Assembly (NCBI GenBank): GCA_902763835.1
Contig: CACWTQ010000051.1
Span: 1-46,875 of the forward strand
From: an uncultured Ruminococcus sp.
Lineage (GTDB): Bacteria; Bacillota; Clostridia; Oscillospirales; Acutalibacteraceae
Reading direction: 5' to 3'
Length of the DNA: 46,875 nt
Shown: piece by piece, positions 8,326 to 17,139 of the stretch
Layout of the letters: each line of letters opens with the position of its first letter
Numbering within the stretch: the first letter of the stretch is position 1
Made by a program: the position numbers and the translations under genes
The notes under the pieces: generated by a model
Told to the model about the DNA's origin: nothing
Database searches by the model: none
Seen by the model: the letters and a program-made list of their open reading frames with translations, nothing else

Positions 8326-9510
8326 TTATAAAGCCTTTGCCAATTCTCCCAAAATCTCAATACCTTTTTGAAGCTGTTCATCTGTGGGAGTCGAGAAGTT
8401 AATTCTGAACGAATGTGTAACGTCCGTTTCGTTCGCCATAAACGCAGTACCCGGCACTACACAAACCTTGTTCTTAACTGCATTCATACAGAACTGTGAA
8501 ACATCAACATTCTCGGGCAAATCGCACCATATGAACAAGCCGCCGTCAATTCTGTTGTAAGTTATCTTCGGAGCAAGGTGCTTGTCCAGCAAATCCATTG
8601 CGAAATTTGCTTTCTTTCTGTAAATATTACGAAGTCTTTCAAGGTGCTTATCAAAATCGTACTTTGTAAGAAATTCATAACAAACAAGCTGTGACCATAT
8701 ATTTGTATGAACGTCCTGCCCCTGCTTGCAGACTACCATTTTCTGAATAATCTCTTTCGGAGCAATTGCATAACCCACACGCATACCCGGAGAAATAACC
8801 TTTGAAAAGCTTCCCGAATAAATCACAATCCCCTCATTGTCAAAGCTTTTTATGCACGGCAGAAACTCACCGCTGAAACGCAAATCACCGTAAGGATTAT
8901 CTTCGATAATAAGCACACCGTATTTTTTCGCAAGGGCATACACCGTCTTACGCTTTTCAAGGCTCATCGTAACACCCGAGGGATTCTGGAAATTCGGGAT
9001 AGTGTAAATGAACTTTGCATTCGGTTCACTCTTCAAAGCCTCTTCAAGATTCTCGATATTTATTCCGTCGGGCTCAATGGGAACACCGACAAGCCTAGCG
9101 TTATACGAACGGAACGTATTAAGCGAACCGATAAAGGAAGGATTCTCGCAGATAACAACATCGCCCTCATTTAGGATAGACTTAGAAGCAAGATCCATAA
9201 TCTGTTGAGCCCCCGAAGTTATCAGGATATCATCTTTATCATTGCCGACATTATGCTTTGACTTCATATATTCTTTAAGAAATTCACGGAGAGGGGTGTA
9301 GCCCTCAGTCACGCTGTACTGTAAAGCAGCGATTGGATTCTCAGCAAGAAGCCGCTGTGAAATCTGGGCAATCTCTTCTGTCGGGAAAGCATCGGGCGAG
9401 GGGTTTCCTGCCGAAAGCGACACAACGGTCGGGTCGGCTGCATATTTAAAAATTTCTCTGATAGCCGAGGGTTTCAGGCTCTGAACCCTGTCTGAAAATT
9501 TATATTCCAT
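8326..9510 (-). CDS. PLP-dependent class I/II aminotransferase (2-aminoadipate aminotransferase / MocR-like)
   Basis: Transfers amino groups between an amino acid and a 2-oxo acid using pyridoxal phosphate. The 394-residue protein has the fold-type I pattern: SLSAGNPSPDAFP near the N-terminus, ENPSFIG, IPNFQNPSGVTMS, IIEDNPYGDLRF, and SGSFSKVISPGMRVGY with the Schiff-base lysine in SFSK. There is no N-terminal GntR helix-turn-helix, so this is an enzyme, closest in pattern to LysN/2-aminoadipate or aromatic aminotransferases. The exact substrate cannot be read from sequence. The ATG at 9510 follows GGGTGG. It precedes trpS by 25 bases, so an aromatic amino acid link is possible but unproven. 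Confidence 0.88.
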   Translation of the reverse strand: MEYKFSDRVQSLKPSAIREIFKYAADPTVVSLSAGNPSPDAFPTEEIAQISQRLLAENPIAALQYSVTEGYTPLREFLKEYMKSKHNVGNDKDDILITSGAQQIMDLASKSILNEGDVVICENPSFIGSLNTFRSYNARLVGVPIEPDGINIENLEEALKSEPNAKFIYTIPNFQNPSGVTMSLEKRKTVYALAKKYGVLIIEDNPYGDLRFSGEFLPCIKSFDNEGIVIYSGSFSKVISPGMRVGYAIAPKEIIQKMVVCKQGQDVHTNIWSQLVCYEFLTKYDFDKHLERLRNIYRKKANFAMDLLDKHLAPKITYNRIDGGLFIWCDLPENVDVSQFCMNAVKNKVCVVPGTAFMANETDVTHSFRINFSTPTDEQLQKGIEILGELAKAL

Positions 9511-9601
9511 AGTTATGACCACCCATATATTTTTTATCAACTTTATAATTATACCACAAAATTACTCTTTAATCAACAACTTTTATTAATACGGAATTAT
9601 T

Positions 9602-9629
9602 AAAAGGGGCAGTTCCCCTGCCCCTTTTA
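9602..9629 (-). terminator. Rho-independent terminator, probably bidirectional
   Basis: AAAAGGGGCAG and its near-complement CTGCCCCTTTT flank a short loop. A-rich and T-rich arms on both sides allow function in either direction. It follows the dockerin gene on the minus strand. Confidence 0.8.
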
Positions 9630-9646
9630 TATAAACAATTATGAAA

Positions 9647-10324
9647 TTAAGCCACGTCAATAACCCAAGTCGCAGTTGTTTTTGTATTGGGAATACTTCC
9701 TATACAAACCAATGTGCATTTTGACGACATCATATATTGGAAAACAGTGCTGTTTTCACTCTTGTAGATATTGTAAAGCCTTTCACCGCTTATTACATCT
9801 GTACCCGATTTTTCATACGGAGAACCGTTTACATAACTAAGATTGCACTCGGCGAAAATCGTTGTAAACGACCGACCGTCCAGACGTTCGTTCTTTCCGG
9901 TTTCCTTATACTCTTTCGCTCTGATGTTTCCTGCTTCAAGCATTGCATCATTGTAATTAATTTCAGTAAGACCGGCTGCTGCTCGGTCGGCATTGAGCAA
10001 ATCAAGAAACGCAATACGATTCACTCTGTTGGGTGAATAGGTATCCAAGGTTGTCTTGTCAAGACATACAAACTTCTGAATCAAAAGTGCGTCTGTAAGC
10101 TCCACGCTGCCGCTTGAATCGAAGTCGGCGGAATTTTTCTGATTGGTACTGGGACTGAGTGAACCAACGTTAATTTTCTGTGCAAGCGTTGCATCACGAA
10201 GAGTAATATTGTTGTCACCGTTGACATCGCCCTTAATTGTTGCCGCATCTGCCGAAATCATTCCGAATGACAGGCTTGCAATGACGGTTGCAGCCGCAAG
10301 CAAAATGCTGATAAGCTTTCTCAT
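9647..10324 (-). CDS. Secreted dockerin type I plus CAP-domain protein
   Basis: A 225-residue exported protein. Residues 1-27 form a signal peptide ending near SADAA. Residues 30-90 form a dockerin with two calcium-loop repeats, GDVNGDNNITLRDATLAQKI and ADFDSSGSVELTDALLIQKF. Dockerins bind cohesins, so the protein is probably held in a cell-surface or secreted complex such as a cellulosome or amylosome. Residues 105-225 look like a CAP (SCP/PR-1) domain, with FLDLLNADRAAAGL, a helix ending AKEYKE, and ERLDGRSFTTIFAE, matching the family's RPDGR motif. CAP domains occur in secreted proteins of varied or unknown function. It has its own promoter and terminator. The host scaffoldin is not in the window. 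Confidence 0.88.
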   Translation of the reverse strand: MRKLISILLAAATVIASLSFGMISADAATIKGDVNGDNNITLRDATLAQKINVGSLSPSTNQKNSADFDSSGSVELTDALLIQKFVCLDKTTLDTYSPNRVNRIAFLDLLNADRAAAGLTEINYNDAMLEAGNIRAKEYKETGKNERLDGRSFTTIFAECNLSYVNGSPYEKSGTDVISGERLYNIYKSENSTVFQYMMSSKCTLVCIGSIPNTKTTATWVIDVA

Positions 10325-10393
10325 TATTCTCCCTCATCTCTTACGATAAATAACCTTATTGCCATACATAGAATGCCGTTAATACATATTTAT

Positions 10394-10422
10394 ATGATAC
10401 ATCATTTTCTAAAATTTGTCAA
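10394..10422 (-). promoter_or_regulatory. Sigma-A-type promoter of the dockerin/CAP gene
   Basis: On the minus strand a perfect TTGACA and TATCAT are separated by 17 bases, about 70 bases before the start codon. Confidence 0.65.
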
Positions 10423-10573
10423 CAGATTAAATCGAATTTTTTTGACTTCTTCGGGAAATTTGTTTATTTTGCTACCCGCTCTACTTTACGCTCAAACAAA
10501 GTATTCCAATAAACGATAAACACAAAAGCAGCACGATACAAAACAATCGTACTGCTTATAAAATCAATATTAA

Positions 10574-10710
10574 GGAACTGTCAGAAAATAACTTGAACAT
10601 TTATACTTGTCTAATTTGCCCTGTGTGTCGTTACAACACCTTGAAATACGTCAGTATTCCTGCGAAATTATCCTGCGTCTAAATTGTTCAACTTATTTCC
10701 CAACAGTTCC
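10574..10710 (-). repeat. MITE-A copy 2 (137 bp)
   Basis: Complete at both termini (GGAACTGT ... ACAGTTCC) and flanked by TAA on each side (10571-10573 and 10711-10713). Part of the inside is missing compared with longer copies. The right TAA touches the stop codon of the zinc-ribbon gene, so the element forms the 3' end of that transcript. The rest of 10325-10573 holds only the dockerin gene leader. Confidence 0.93.
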
Positions 10711-10713
10711 TAA

Positions 10714-11148
10714 TCACCCGGCATTTTTAGCCGCTCTGATTTTAACCTTAATTTCCTTGCCGCATTTTGGGCAGTCAACATAATGCTCGCCCGGCTTGCG
10801 TTTCACTCTGAAGTATGCACTGCAATTTTTACACTTGTAATATTTGTGAGTTTTCCTCTCCTTGAACATTCGATATCGAATTTTAAAAAACTCCGTAAGC
10901 CTACCTTTGATTTCAAGATACTTTCTGTTCTCGTTGCTTCTCTTGTAAACAGCCGTTGAAAACATTCTCAGCACAGCCACAAGAGGAAACAGCAAACTTA
11001 CAAGTGACAATATTCGACTTCTGAAAAAGTTATTGAGAAATCCCAGAATAACCCAAATTATAAGCAAATCCCTGTTGAGCTTGTCCATACCGTACTTACC
11101 GTCGGTGAGCTTCAAATATTTTGCCCTGAGTTCAGCCAAAAACTGCAT
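10714..11148 (-). CDS. Small membrane protein with C-terminal zinc ribbon
   Basis: A 144-residue protein of unknown function. Two hydrophobic segments at about 27-41 and 45-65 suggest a membrane hairpin. A basic stretch follows, then a zinc ribbon with cysteines near 106, 109, 126 and 129 (YKCKNC and VDCPKCGKE). The ATG at 11148 follows CGAGGTG. It begins 33 bases after citrate synthase and is probably cotranscribed with it. The stop codon is directly followed by a MITE-A copy, so the original 3' untranslated region has been displaced. Confidence 0.75.
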   Translation of the reverse strand: MQFLAELRAKYLKLTDGKYGMDKLNRDLLIIWVILGFLNNFFRSRILSLVSLLFPLVAVLRMFSTAVYKRSNENRKYLEIKGRLTEFFKIRYRMFKERKTHKYYKCKNCSAYFRVKRKPGEHYVDCPKCGKEIKVKIRAAKNAG

Positions 11149-11181
11149 TATTACACCTCGTGAAATATAATAAAAATTACG

Positions 11182-12561
11182 TTATCTCTTAGCCATAGGA
11201 ACATACTCACGTTCTTTTGCGATGCTCATATATGCAGGACGGATAATCTTTCCCGCATTGATAAGCTCCTCTATTCTGTGGGCACTCCAACCTGAAATTC
11301 TAGCAATAGCAAAAAGCGGAGTATAAAGCTCAATCGGAAGTCCGAGCATAGAATAAACGAAACCGCTGTAGAAGTCGATATTCGCACTTACGCCCTTATA
11401 AATATTACGTTCTCTGCCGATAACAACAGGTGCAAGCTTTCTTACGTTTTCGTAAAGTGCATACTCGTCCATCATACCCTTTTCCTGTGCCAGCTTCTCA
11501 ACGAAGCCGCTGAACACTCTCGCTCTCGGGTCGGAAATCGAGTAAACCGCATGACCCATACCATAAATAAGACCCAACTTATCAAATGCTTCTTTATGAA
11601 GAATTTTCTCCAGATAAGCAGTAACTTCGTCCTCGTCCTTCCAGTCCTTAATAACAGACTTCATCTCTTCGAACATACCGCAAACCTTAACATTAGCACC
11701 GCCGTGTTTCGGACCTTTAAGCGAGCAGAGAGCCGCAGCGATAGCCGAATATGTATCAGTGCCGGAGCTTGTAACAACGTGGGTTGTAAAGGTAGAGTTA
11801 TTACCACCGCCGTGTTCTGCATGCAGAACAAGAGCAATATCGAGAACCTTGGCTTCAAGCTCGGTATACTTCTTGTCGGGGCGAAGCATCATAAGAATAT
11901 TTTCGGCAGTAGACTTTGTGGGGTCGGGATTATGTATAAACAAACTTCTGCCGTTGGTGTAATGATACGCATGATAAGCGTAAACGGAAATCATCGGGAA
12001 CTCTGCAATCAGCTGGAGCGACTGACGGAGAACATTCTCGATAGAAATATCGTTGGCTCTGTTGTCGTATGAATGCAGCGTCAGCACACTTTTTGTAAGA
12101 GCATTCATCATATCGGAGTTCGGAGCTTTCATAATAACGTCACGAACAAAAGTATCGGGCAATGCACGGTAAGCCGCAAGAATAGTTTTAAATTCCTCAA
12201 GCTGCTCGGCTGTCGGCAGATTACCGAATAAGAGGAGATATGTCACCTCTTCAAAGCCGAAGTTTGAATTCTTTGGAAAGCCTTCGATGATATCCTCAAC
12301 ATTATAACCTCTGTAAAAAAGCTTGCCGTCACATGGCACTGTCTTTCCGTCCACAATTTTATTTTGTCTTATTTCGGAAATCTCTGTAAGTCCGGTAAGA
12401 ACACCTTTACCGTCTATATCTCTAAGACCTCTTTTAACGTTATACTTGTAGTAAAGCTCGGGGTCAAACTTTGTACTTTCCGTACAAAGCTCTGCATATT
12501 TTTTTACATACGGTAAAGCCTCTATACCATTCTTTTCAATAAATCTGATTCCGTCTGCCAT
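11182..12561 (-). CDS. gltA: Citrate synthase
   Basis: Condenses oxaloacetate with acetyl-CoA to form citrate, and in anaerobes mainly feeds glutamate synthesis. The 459-residue protein shows the family core: GTVPCDGKLFYRGYN-type N-terminal region, ALHAEHGGGNNSTFT-type segment with a catalytic histidine, GPKHGGANVKV, GMGHAVYSISDPRA with the second catalytic histidine, and NIDFYSGF near the C-terminus. The last catalytic acid is expected in the SISDPRA region. The start is the ATG at 12561, eight bases after AAGGATG. It has its own promoter at 12594-12622, although marR lies 75 bases upstream on the same strand. Confidence 0.94.
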   Translation of the reverse strand: MADGIRFIEKNGIEALPYVKKYAELCTESTKFDPELYYKYNVKRGLRDIDGKGVLTGLTEISEIRQNKIVDGKTVPCDGKLFYRGYNVEDIIEGFPKNSNFGFEEVTYLLLFGNLPTAEQLEEFKTILAAYRALPDTFVRDVIMKAPNSDMMNALTKSVLTLHSYDNRANDISIENVLRQSLQLIAEFPMISVYAYHAYHYTNGRSLFIHNPDPTKSTAENILMMLRPDKKYTELEAKVLDIALVLHAEHGGGNNSTFTTHVVTSSGTDTYSAIAAALCSLKGPKHGGANVKVCGMFEEMKSVIKDWKDEDEVTAYLEKILHKEAFDKLGLIYGMGHAVYSISDPRARVFSGFVEKLAQEKGMMDEYALYENVRKLAPVVIGRERNIYKGVSANIDFYSGFVYSMLGLPIELYTPLFAIARISGWSAHRIEELINAGKIIRPAYMSIAKEREYVPMAKR

Positions 12562-12593
12562 GTGAAACACATCCTTTTTTTTTAGATATATAT

Positions 12594-12622
12594 ATTATAC
12601 AACCAAAACGAAAATAATGCAA
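12594..12622 (-). promoter_or_regulatory. Sigma-A-type promoter of citrate synthase
   Basis: On the minus strand TTGCAT and TATAAT are 17 bases apart, 33 bases before the start codon. Confidence 0.65.
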
Positions 12623-12635
12623 GTGTTATGTAGAT

Positions 12636-13094
12636 TTAGTCTTTTTCTCTGCTTTTTATTTCTTTTTCGACATTTTCAAGCAGTTCATTTGAAAGTAAAA
12701 ACAGTTCGTTAAGCTTTTCCTCACCCATTTGATTCACAACATTATTCATAAAACAATATATTTGATTACATTCATTTTCAAAAACAGCCGTTCCGTTTTC
12801 GGTGAGCCTTACCAAAGTATTCCTTCTGTTGAGCTTATCCATATTCCGCTCGACATAGCCCTTATTTTCAAGCGTTTTGATAGTTCGTGAAATCGCAGGT
12901 GACGAAACGTGCAGGCTGTCGGCAATATTCGAGATTCTATAATTTGAACTGTTGTGAAGTCTTTCAAGCTTATTTATTGCAGACATAACGAGAAACTCCG
13001 CCTGTGAAGTCTGCGACAGCACCGCCGAAAAATTCAGCTGTGCGAGAGAGTGAATTGTAGTTAAGAAATCTAACCGTTTATCATATGTTACCAT
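12636..13094 (-). CDS. MarR-family transcriptional regulator
   Basis: A 152-residue winged-helix regulator. The recognition region reads NIADSLHVSSPAISRTIKTL, followed by the wing ENKGYVERNMDKLNRRNTL, and helical flanks form the usual dimer interface. MarR proteins usually repress their own gene and a nearby exporter and release DNA on ligand binding. Here the gene is divergent from a MATE exporter 480 bases away, and a 15-bp palindrome lies between its own promoter and start codon. It is therefore likely to control itself and perhaps the exporter (inference). Confidence 0.9.
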   Translation of the reverse strand: MVTYDKRLDFLTTIHSLAQLNFSAVLSQTSQAEFLVMSAINKLERLHNSSNYRISNIADSLHVSSPAISRTIKTLENKGYVERNMDKLNRRNTLVRLTENGTAVFENECNQIYCFMNNVVNQMGEEKLNELFLLSNELLENVEKEIKSREKD

Positions 13095-13129
13095 ACTCTA
13101 TACCCCAAAATCTGTTCAATGCTTAACGC

Positions 13130-13144
13130 TGTTATCAATTAACA
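13130..13144. promoter_or_regulatory. Palindrome, probable MarR operator
   Basis: TGTTA and TAACA flank a 5-base centre, just downstream of the marR -10 box, where a repressor would block transcription. Confidence 0.5.
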
Positions 13145-13149
13145 ATGTT

Positions 13150-13178
13150 ATTATAACTCATTTCCACAGAAAAAGCAA
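13150..13178 (-). promoter_or_regulatory. Sigma-A-type promoter of marR
   Basis: On the minus strand TTGCTT and TATAAT are separated by 17 bases. Confidence 0.6.
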
Positions 13179-13231
13179 TAGGGTATAATGAATTTTTATG
13201 CTTTAATTAGTTACGAAAATGTTAATATTTA

Positions 13232-13378
13232 TTATTTCCTTTCCTTATCACAAATATCCTTATGAGTAGAACCCGTACAGTGATTTTCGCTGTCCGAATT
13301 GTCTTTATTAATCATAACGCAAGCGATCATAGTTAATGTTACAAATATTACTGATATAATTATAATTGGTATTATCAT
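13232..13378 (-). CDS. Possible 48-residue membrane microprotein
   Basis: An open frame from ATG (13378) to TAA (13232), with GGGAG seven bases before the start. The first 23 residues (MIIPIIIISVIFVTLTMIA and a few more) form one hydrophobic segment. The remaining 25 are polar, with cysteines in HCTG and DICDKE. It lies between the divergent marR and MATE genes on the marR strand. The site, length and membrane-plus-polar-tail pattern support a real gene, but there is no family match I recognise. Confidence 0.45.
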   Translation of the reverse strand: MIIPIIIISVIFVTLTMIACVMINKDNSDSENHCTGSTHKDICDKERK

Positions 13379-13509
13379 ATAAATGCTCCCTCAAAAATTC
13401 ATCTTTACTATGCTATTTAACTAAATTATATGCAGATATTTAGTCAGATGTTACAATTTTTTATGTATAAGGAAACCCAATATTTTTATAAAAAAATCCC
13501 CGACAATAT

Positions 13510-13538
13510 TTGACTTTTTCCTACTGTAGGTGTAGTAT
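13510..13538 (+). promoter_or_regulatory. Probable promoter of the MATE gene with overlapping palindrome
   Basis: TTGACT and TAGTAT are 17 bases apart. The palindrome CTACTGTAG lies in the spacer and could be a regulator site. This position puts the transcript start near 13545, which excludes the upstream ATG at 13544 as the main start. Confidence 0.45.
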
Positions 13539-13570
13539 ATATTATGGAAAAAGAAAAGGGGTATACTTAT

Positions 13571-14959
13571 ATGACAGATTTAACACGTGACAATCCAACG
13601 AAAACGCTGATTAAATTTTCCCTTCCTATGGTGTTAAGCGTTGTGTTTCAGCAGTTTTACAATATGGCGGATAAGCTTATAGCCGGACGATATGCAGGAG
13701 AGGACGCTCTCGCCGCCGTCAGTGCTTCCTACCCAATAACAATGATTATTATGGCTTTTGCATTGGGCACAAACATAGGCTGTTCGGTAGTAATTTCGGG
13801 ACTGTACGGCGGTAAAAAGTACGGTGAAGTCAAAACGGCAGTTTCAACCTCAGTATTTCTTGCATTATGTGCCGGAATTGTACTTTCCGCAATAAGCTTT
13901 TTCCTGAGTAATCCATTGCTAAGGCTCTTGCAAACTCCCGACAATATTTTCGCCGATTCGGCACTATATCTCAGAATTTACATTTACGGTTTTATTTTCC
14001 TTTATTTATACAATATTTGTACAGGTGCATTCAATGCCCTCGGAAACTCCCGAACTCCGCTTTATTTTCTGATTGCGTCATCTGTGGGCAACATTATTCT
14101 TGATTATATATTCGTGGCAATTTTCCACTGGGGTGTTGCGGGTGTCGGCTGGGCAACGTTTATTGCTCAGGGCATATCGTCAATGCTTTCGCTTATTGCG
14201 TTAATCATCGAAATAAACAAGCTCAAAACAGACAGCAAACCTCCGCTTCTTTCGGCAAGCTCCCTCAAAAAAATACTTGTCCTTGCCGTACCGAGTATTT
14301 TGCAGCAAAGCTTTGTATCTGTGGGCGGTCTTATGATTCAGGGTCTTGTAAACGGATTCGGCTCTTCTTCTATTATTGCCGGTTACGGCGTTGCTATTCA
14401 GCTTAATACATTCGCAATCACAGTATTCAACACATCGGCGAATGCAGTTTCAAACTACACTGCCCAGAACATCGGAAGCGGAAATCTCGAACGTGTTCGT
14501 GAGGGCTTCAGGTCTGCCTTGAAAATTGGATTTGTTATCGCTCTTCCGTTCGTTGTACTGTACGCATTTTTCGGAAACGTTATGGTAAGCCTGTTTATGG
14601 ATAATCCCACAGCCGCCGCTTTACAGACGGGCAGAGAATTTTTGCTGATAGTTTCACCGTTTTACTTTACTGTTATGATTAAACTTTCTGCTGACGGTAT
14701 TATGCGAGGTGCAAGTGCGGTAAGGTATTTTGTAATGTCAACATTTTCCGATTTACTGTTGAGAGTTGCACTTGCGTATGTGCTGTCACCGCATTTCGGT
14801 ACGGTCGGAATATGGCTTTCGTGGCCAATCGGCTGGGTACTTTCGGCTATACTTGTAGTTGTATTTTACATCAAGGGTTACTGGATTCATAAGGATATCC
14901 GAGCCGAAGAGCTTAAAAAGTTTAAAGCAAATAAGAAAAAATCCGCCGCAAAGGCTTGA
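13571..14959 (+). CDS. MATE-family multidrug efflux transporter
   Basis: Integral membrane protein of 462 residues with about 12 predicted membrane segments in two similar halves, each containing a run of the type PMVLSVVFQQFYNMAD or PSILQQSFVSVGGLMIQGLV. MATE proteins export cationic drugs and dyes in exchange for sodium ions or protons. It also fits the DinF/NorM-like clostridial group. The start at 13571 follows AAAGGGG. An in-frame ATG nine codons earlier is at the predicted transcript start and lacks a binding site. It is followed by a strong terminator. The divergent MarR gene is a likely regulator. Confidence 0.93.
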   Translation: MTDLTRDNPTKTLIKFSLPMVLSVVFQQFYNMADKLIAGRYAGEDALAAVSASYPITMIIMAFALGTNIGCSVVISGLYGGKKYGEVKTAVSTSVFLALCAGIVLSAISFFLSNPLLRLLQTPDNIFADSALYLRIYIYGFIFLYLYNICTGAFNALGNSRTPLYFLIASSVGNIILDYIFVAIFHWGVAGVGWATFIAQGISSMLSLIALIIEINKLKTDSKPPLLSASSLKKILVLAVPSILQQSFVSVGGLMIQGLVNGFGSSSIIAGYGVAIQLNTFAITVFNTSANAVSNYTAQNIGSGNLERVREGFRSALKIGFVIALPFVVLYAFFGNVMVSLFMDNPTAAALQTGREFLLIVSPFYFTVMIKLSADGIMRGASAVRYFVMSTFSDLLLRVALAYVLSPHFGTVGIWLSWPIGWVLSAILVVVFYIKGYWIHKDIRAEELKKFKANKKKSAAKA

Positions 14960-14965
14960 TGAATA

Positions 14966-14999
14966 AAAAAGAACCTCACGAAACGGGGTTCTTTTTTTA
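14966..14999 (+). terminator. Rho-independent terminator of the MATE gene
   Basis: AAGAACCTC and GGGGTTCTT pair across a 7-base loop and run into seven T. Confidence 0.85.
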
Positions 15000-15160
15000 T
15001 TTCAAATTTAAACTATTATGTAATTCACAATACTAAATCCGAAATAGCACAATACAAATTCTTTAATAAAAAAATTGTATCTCTTTATAATAATATTTAC
15101 AAAGTAATCTATAATAGAACCAGTAATAATTATTACTGCCAGACACCTAAAACAAATTAA

Positions 15161-15730
15161 TTACGCATTAATAGCCACTCCGTAGTTTCCGCTTATCGGG
15201 TCTTTAAAAATCTCCAGTCTTGGCGGACTGTATGTAAAAAATGCTATCATCACATAGTACAACGCAAACAAAACAAGCGATAGTTTAAAATACTTCTCAA
15301 TACACGGTGCATTTACAATCATTCTATACGATAATATAAAAGTCATAACGGTAAATGCAAAACCGCTCAGAATATCCACAAAGGCAATATTTCTTCCGAA
15401 TATACCCGAATACGTATAGAAAAACGCAGGTATTATTATCAACATAAAGTATAAACTAAGCACCTTTGCCGATACAAATTTCCGAAACGGCACTCTCACA
15501 CAGCACAGTTCAACGAATGCCCATATTACATACGGCAGAGAAAATATTTTTAAATGTTCCCATACACTTTCGTTCACCGCAGAAAACAGGCTCGCCCACA
15601 CCTCCTTTCCGCTCCACTCATACAAAAAATGAAGCACAACCGCCGCTATCGACACAAAAACAGCACCCGACACTTCCAGCTTAAAAAGTGTTTTTCGGGT
15701 GCTTTCGTTTATCAACGCACAATTTTCCAA
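15161..15730 (-). CDS. Polytopic membrane protein (DUF6512-like)
   Basis: A 189-residue protein with about six hydrophobic segments. The motif NESVWEHLKIFSLP near residue 55 is typical of a family of clostridial membrane proteins that I associate with DUF6512, function unknown. I chose TTG at 15730 because AAAGGTGGG lies seven bases upstream. The frame extends seven codons further to another TTG without a site. It is isolated, with no operon partner. Confidence 0.7.
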   Translation of the reverse strand: MENCALINESTRKTLFKLEVSGAVFVSIAAVVLHFLYEWSGKEVWASLFSAVNESVWEHLKIFSLPYVIWAFVELCCVRVPFRKFVSAKVLSLYFMLIIIPAFFYTYSGIFGRNIAFVDILSGFAFTVMTFILSYRMIVNAPCIEKYFKLSLVLFALYYVMIAFFTYSPPRLEIFKDPISGNYGVAINA

Positions 15731-15796
15731 AATAATTCCCACCTTTGACAAGTTCTGTATTAGATACTATGCACTTTCAAAGACGGATATTCTTCA

Positions 15797-15832
15797 AAAG
15801 AAAAAATCCCGTTGGCAAGCCAGCGGAATTTT
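15797..15832 (-). terminator. Terminator at the end of the pilus operon
   Basis: On the minus strand CCGCTGGC pairs imperfectly with GCCAACGG around a 2-base loop and is followed by GATTTTTTC. It lies 45 bases beyond the pilC stop. Confidence 0.75.
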
Positions 15833-15877
15833 CCCTTAAATTTATTGCAAATGAATATCGCAAAAAGTAAATCAGTA

Positions 15878-17128
15878 TTACGAGGACTCTGCAACAACGC
15901 TGTACATACCGAACATCGGCATTACGATTGATACAGCAACTACACCTACGATACCTGCAACGATAATTGTCATAGCAGGGGTCATAGCGTCTGTCAATCT
16001 CTTTGTTGATTCATCGGCTTGTTCCTGATAGAGGTCAGCCATTTTGTGCATTGAATCGGAGAACATACCCGATTCCTCACCTACACGTACCATTGATACG
16101 AGAATTGAATCAAATACTTCATAATGGCTCATTGAAACGTTAATCGGAGTACCGATTTTAACATCTTCAATAACCTGACTTAAACAGTCTTTCATAAAGA
16201 TGTTCGAGATAACATCTCTTGAAAGCTCAAGCGATTTAAGAATACTAACGCCGGCATCTGTCAGAGTTGCCATAATGTTACAGAAACGTGCAATGTAGTT
16301 ATTTCTCATAACGTCACCGACAATCGGAATTTTCAAAAGGAACTCCGCAAGCCACATTGCGAACGACTCATTATATTTAAGAAGTGATCTGAAGCCCACT
16401 ACTATGCCTACTACTATAATAAGCAGCAGCCACCAGTAATCAAGCATAAAGTCCGAGAAAGCCATTACGGCTTTTGAAATCGCAGGCAAGTCCGAACCGA
16501 ATGCAAGGAATACGCTTGCGAACGAAGGCAATACGAACATTGACATTACTATAATCATAACAAGAGTCAAACCAACAAGGAATAACGGATACATCATAGC
16601 ACTCTTGATTTTACTTGACAACGTAAGCTCTCTGTGAAGAATATCGGCTGCATTATCGAAAGCCATATCAAGACGACCGTTCGCCTCACCGGCAGCAACA
16701 AGGCTGATTACGATTTCGGGGAATGTTTTGAACGAACCCAAAGACTGTGAAAGCGGAACACCGTTGTAAAGTTCTGTGCTGACAATTGTGAGAATTCTCT
16801 TCATTTGCTTGTCAGCTTCCGTATCAAGCAATACTTCCATTGCCATTGAAAGTGAGATACCTGATTTCATCATAATACCCATCTGATGACATGTTGTAAG
16901 AACTTTTTTCTTGGGAAGTACAACATCGTGAATATCTTTTGCGGACATATCCCTTTGCCACCAAGGCAGATTTTCCTGACTATCCACACCGTCTTTCATT
17001 TCGCCGATTTCGATAGCCGTCATACCTCTTTCCGAGAGAATTCTCTTAACGTCCTCACGACTTTCGGCGGTTACTTCATTTCGGTACTTTTTTCCTTTAC
17101 CGTCAATAGCAAGATATGAATATTTCAA
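15878..17128 (-). CDS. pilC: Type IV pilus / type II secretion inner-membrane platform protein
   Basis: PilC/GspF forms the membrane platform on which the PilB and PilT ATPases act. The 416-residue protein has an N-terminal cytoplasmic domain of about 70 residues, then two GspF repeats. The first contains MGIMMKSGISLSMAMEVLLD and is followed by membrane segments around 175-250. The second contains MATLTDAGVSILKSLELSRD, with VRVGEESGMFSDSMHKMADL before the last membrane segment. The start is TTG at 17128, after GAGGTGA. It begins 11 bases after pilT and ends the operon before a terminator. Confidence 0.93.
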   Translation of the reverse strand: MKYSYLAIDGKGKKYRNEVTAESREDVKRILSERGMTAIEIGEMKDGVDSQENLPWWQRDMSAKDIHDVVLPKKKVLTTCHQMGIMMKSGISLSMAMEVLLDTEADKQMKRILTIVSTELYNGVPLSQSLGSFKTFPEIVISLVAAGEANGRLDMAFDNAADILHRELTLSSKIKSAMMYPLFLVGLTLVMIIVMSMFVLPSFASVFLAFGSDLPAISKAVMAFSDFMLDYWWLLLIIVVGIVVGFRSLLKYNESFAMWLAEFLLKIPIVGDVMRNNYIARFCNIMATLTDAGVSILKSLELSRDVISNIFMKDCLSQVIEDVKIGTPINVSMSHYEVFDSILVSMVRVGEESGMFSDSMHKMADLYQEQADESTKRLTDAMTPAMTIIVAGIVGVVAVSIVMPMFGMYSVVAESS

Positions 17129-17139
17129 AGTGTGTCACC

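Noticed and set aside
8301-9600. T-box or tryptophan-responsive leader for trpS
   Set aside because: The 25-base gap before trpS and the short aminotransferase leader contain no T-box sequence or specifier stem.
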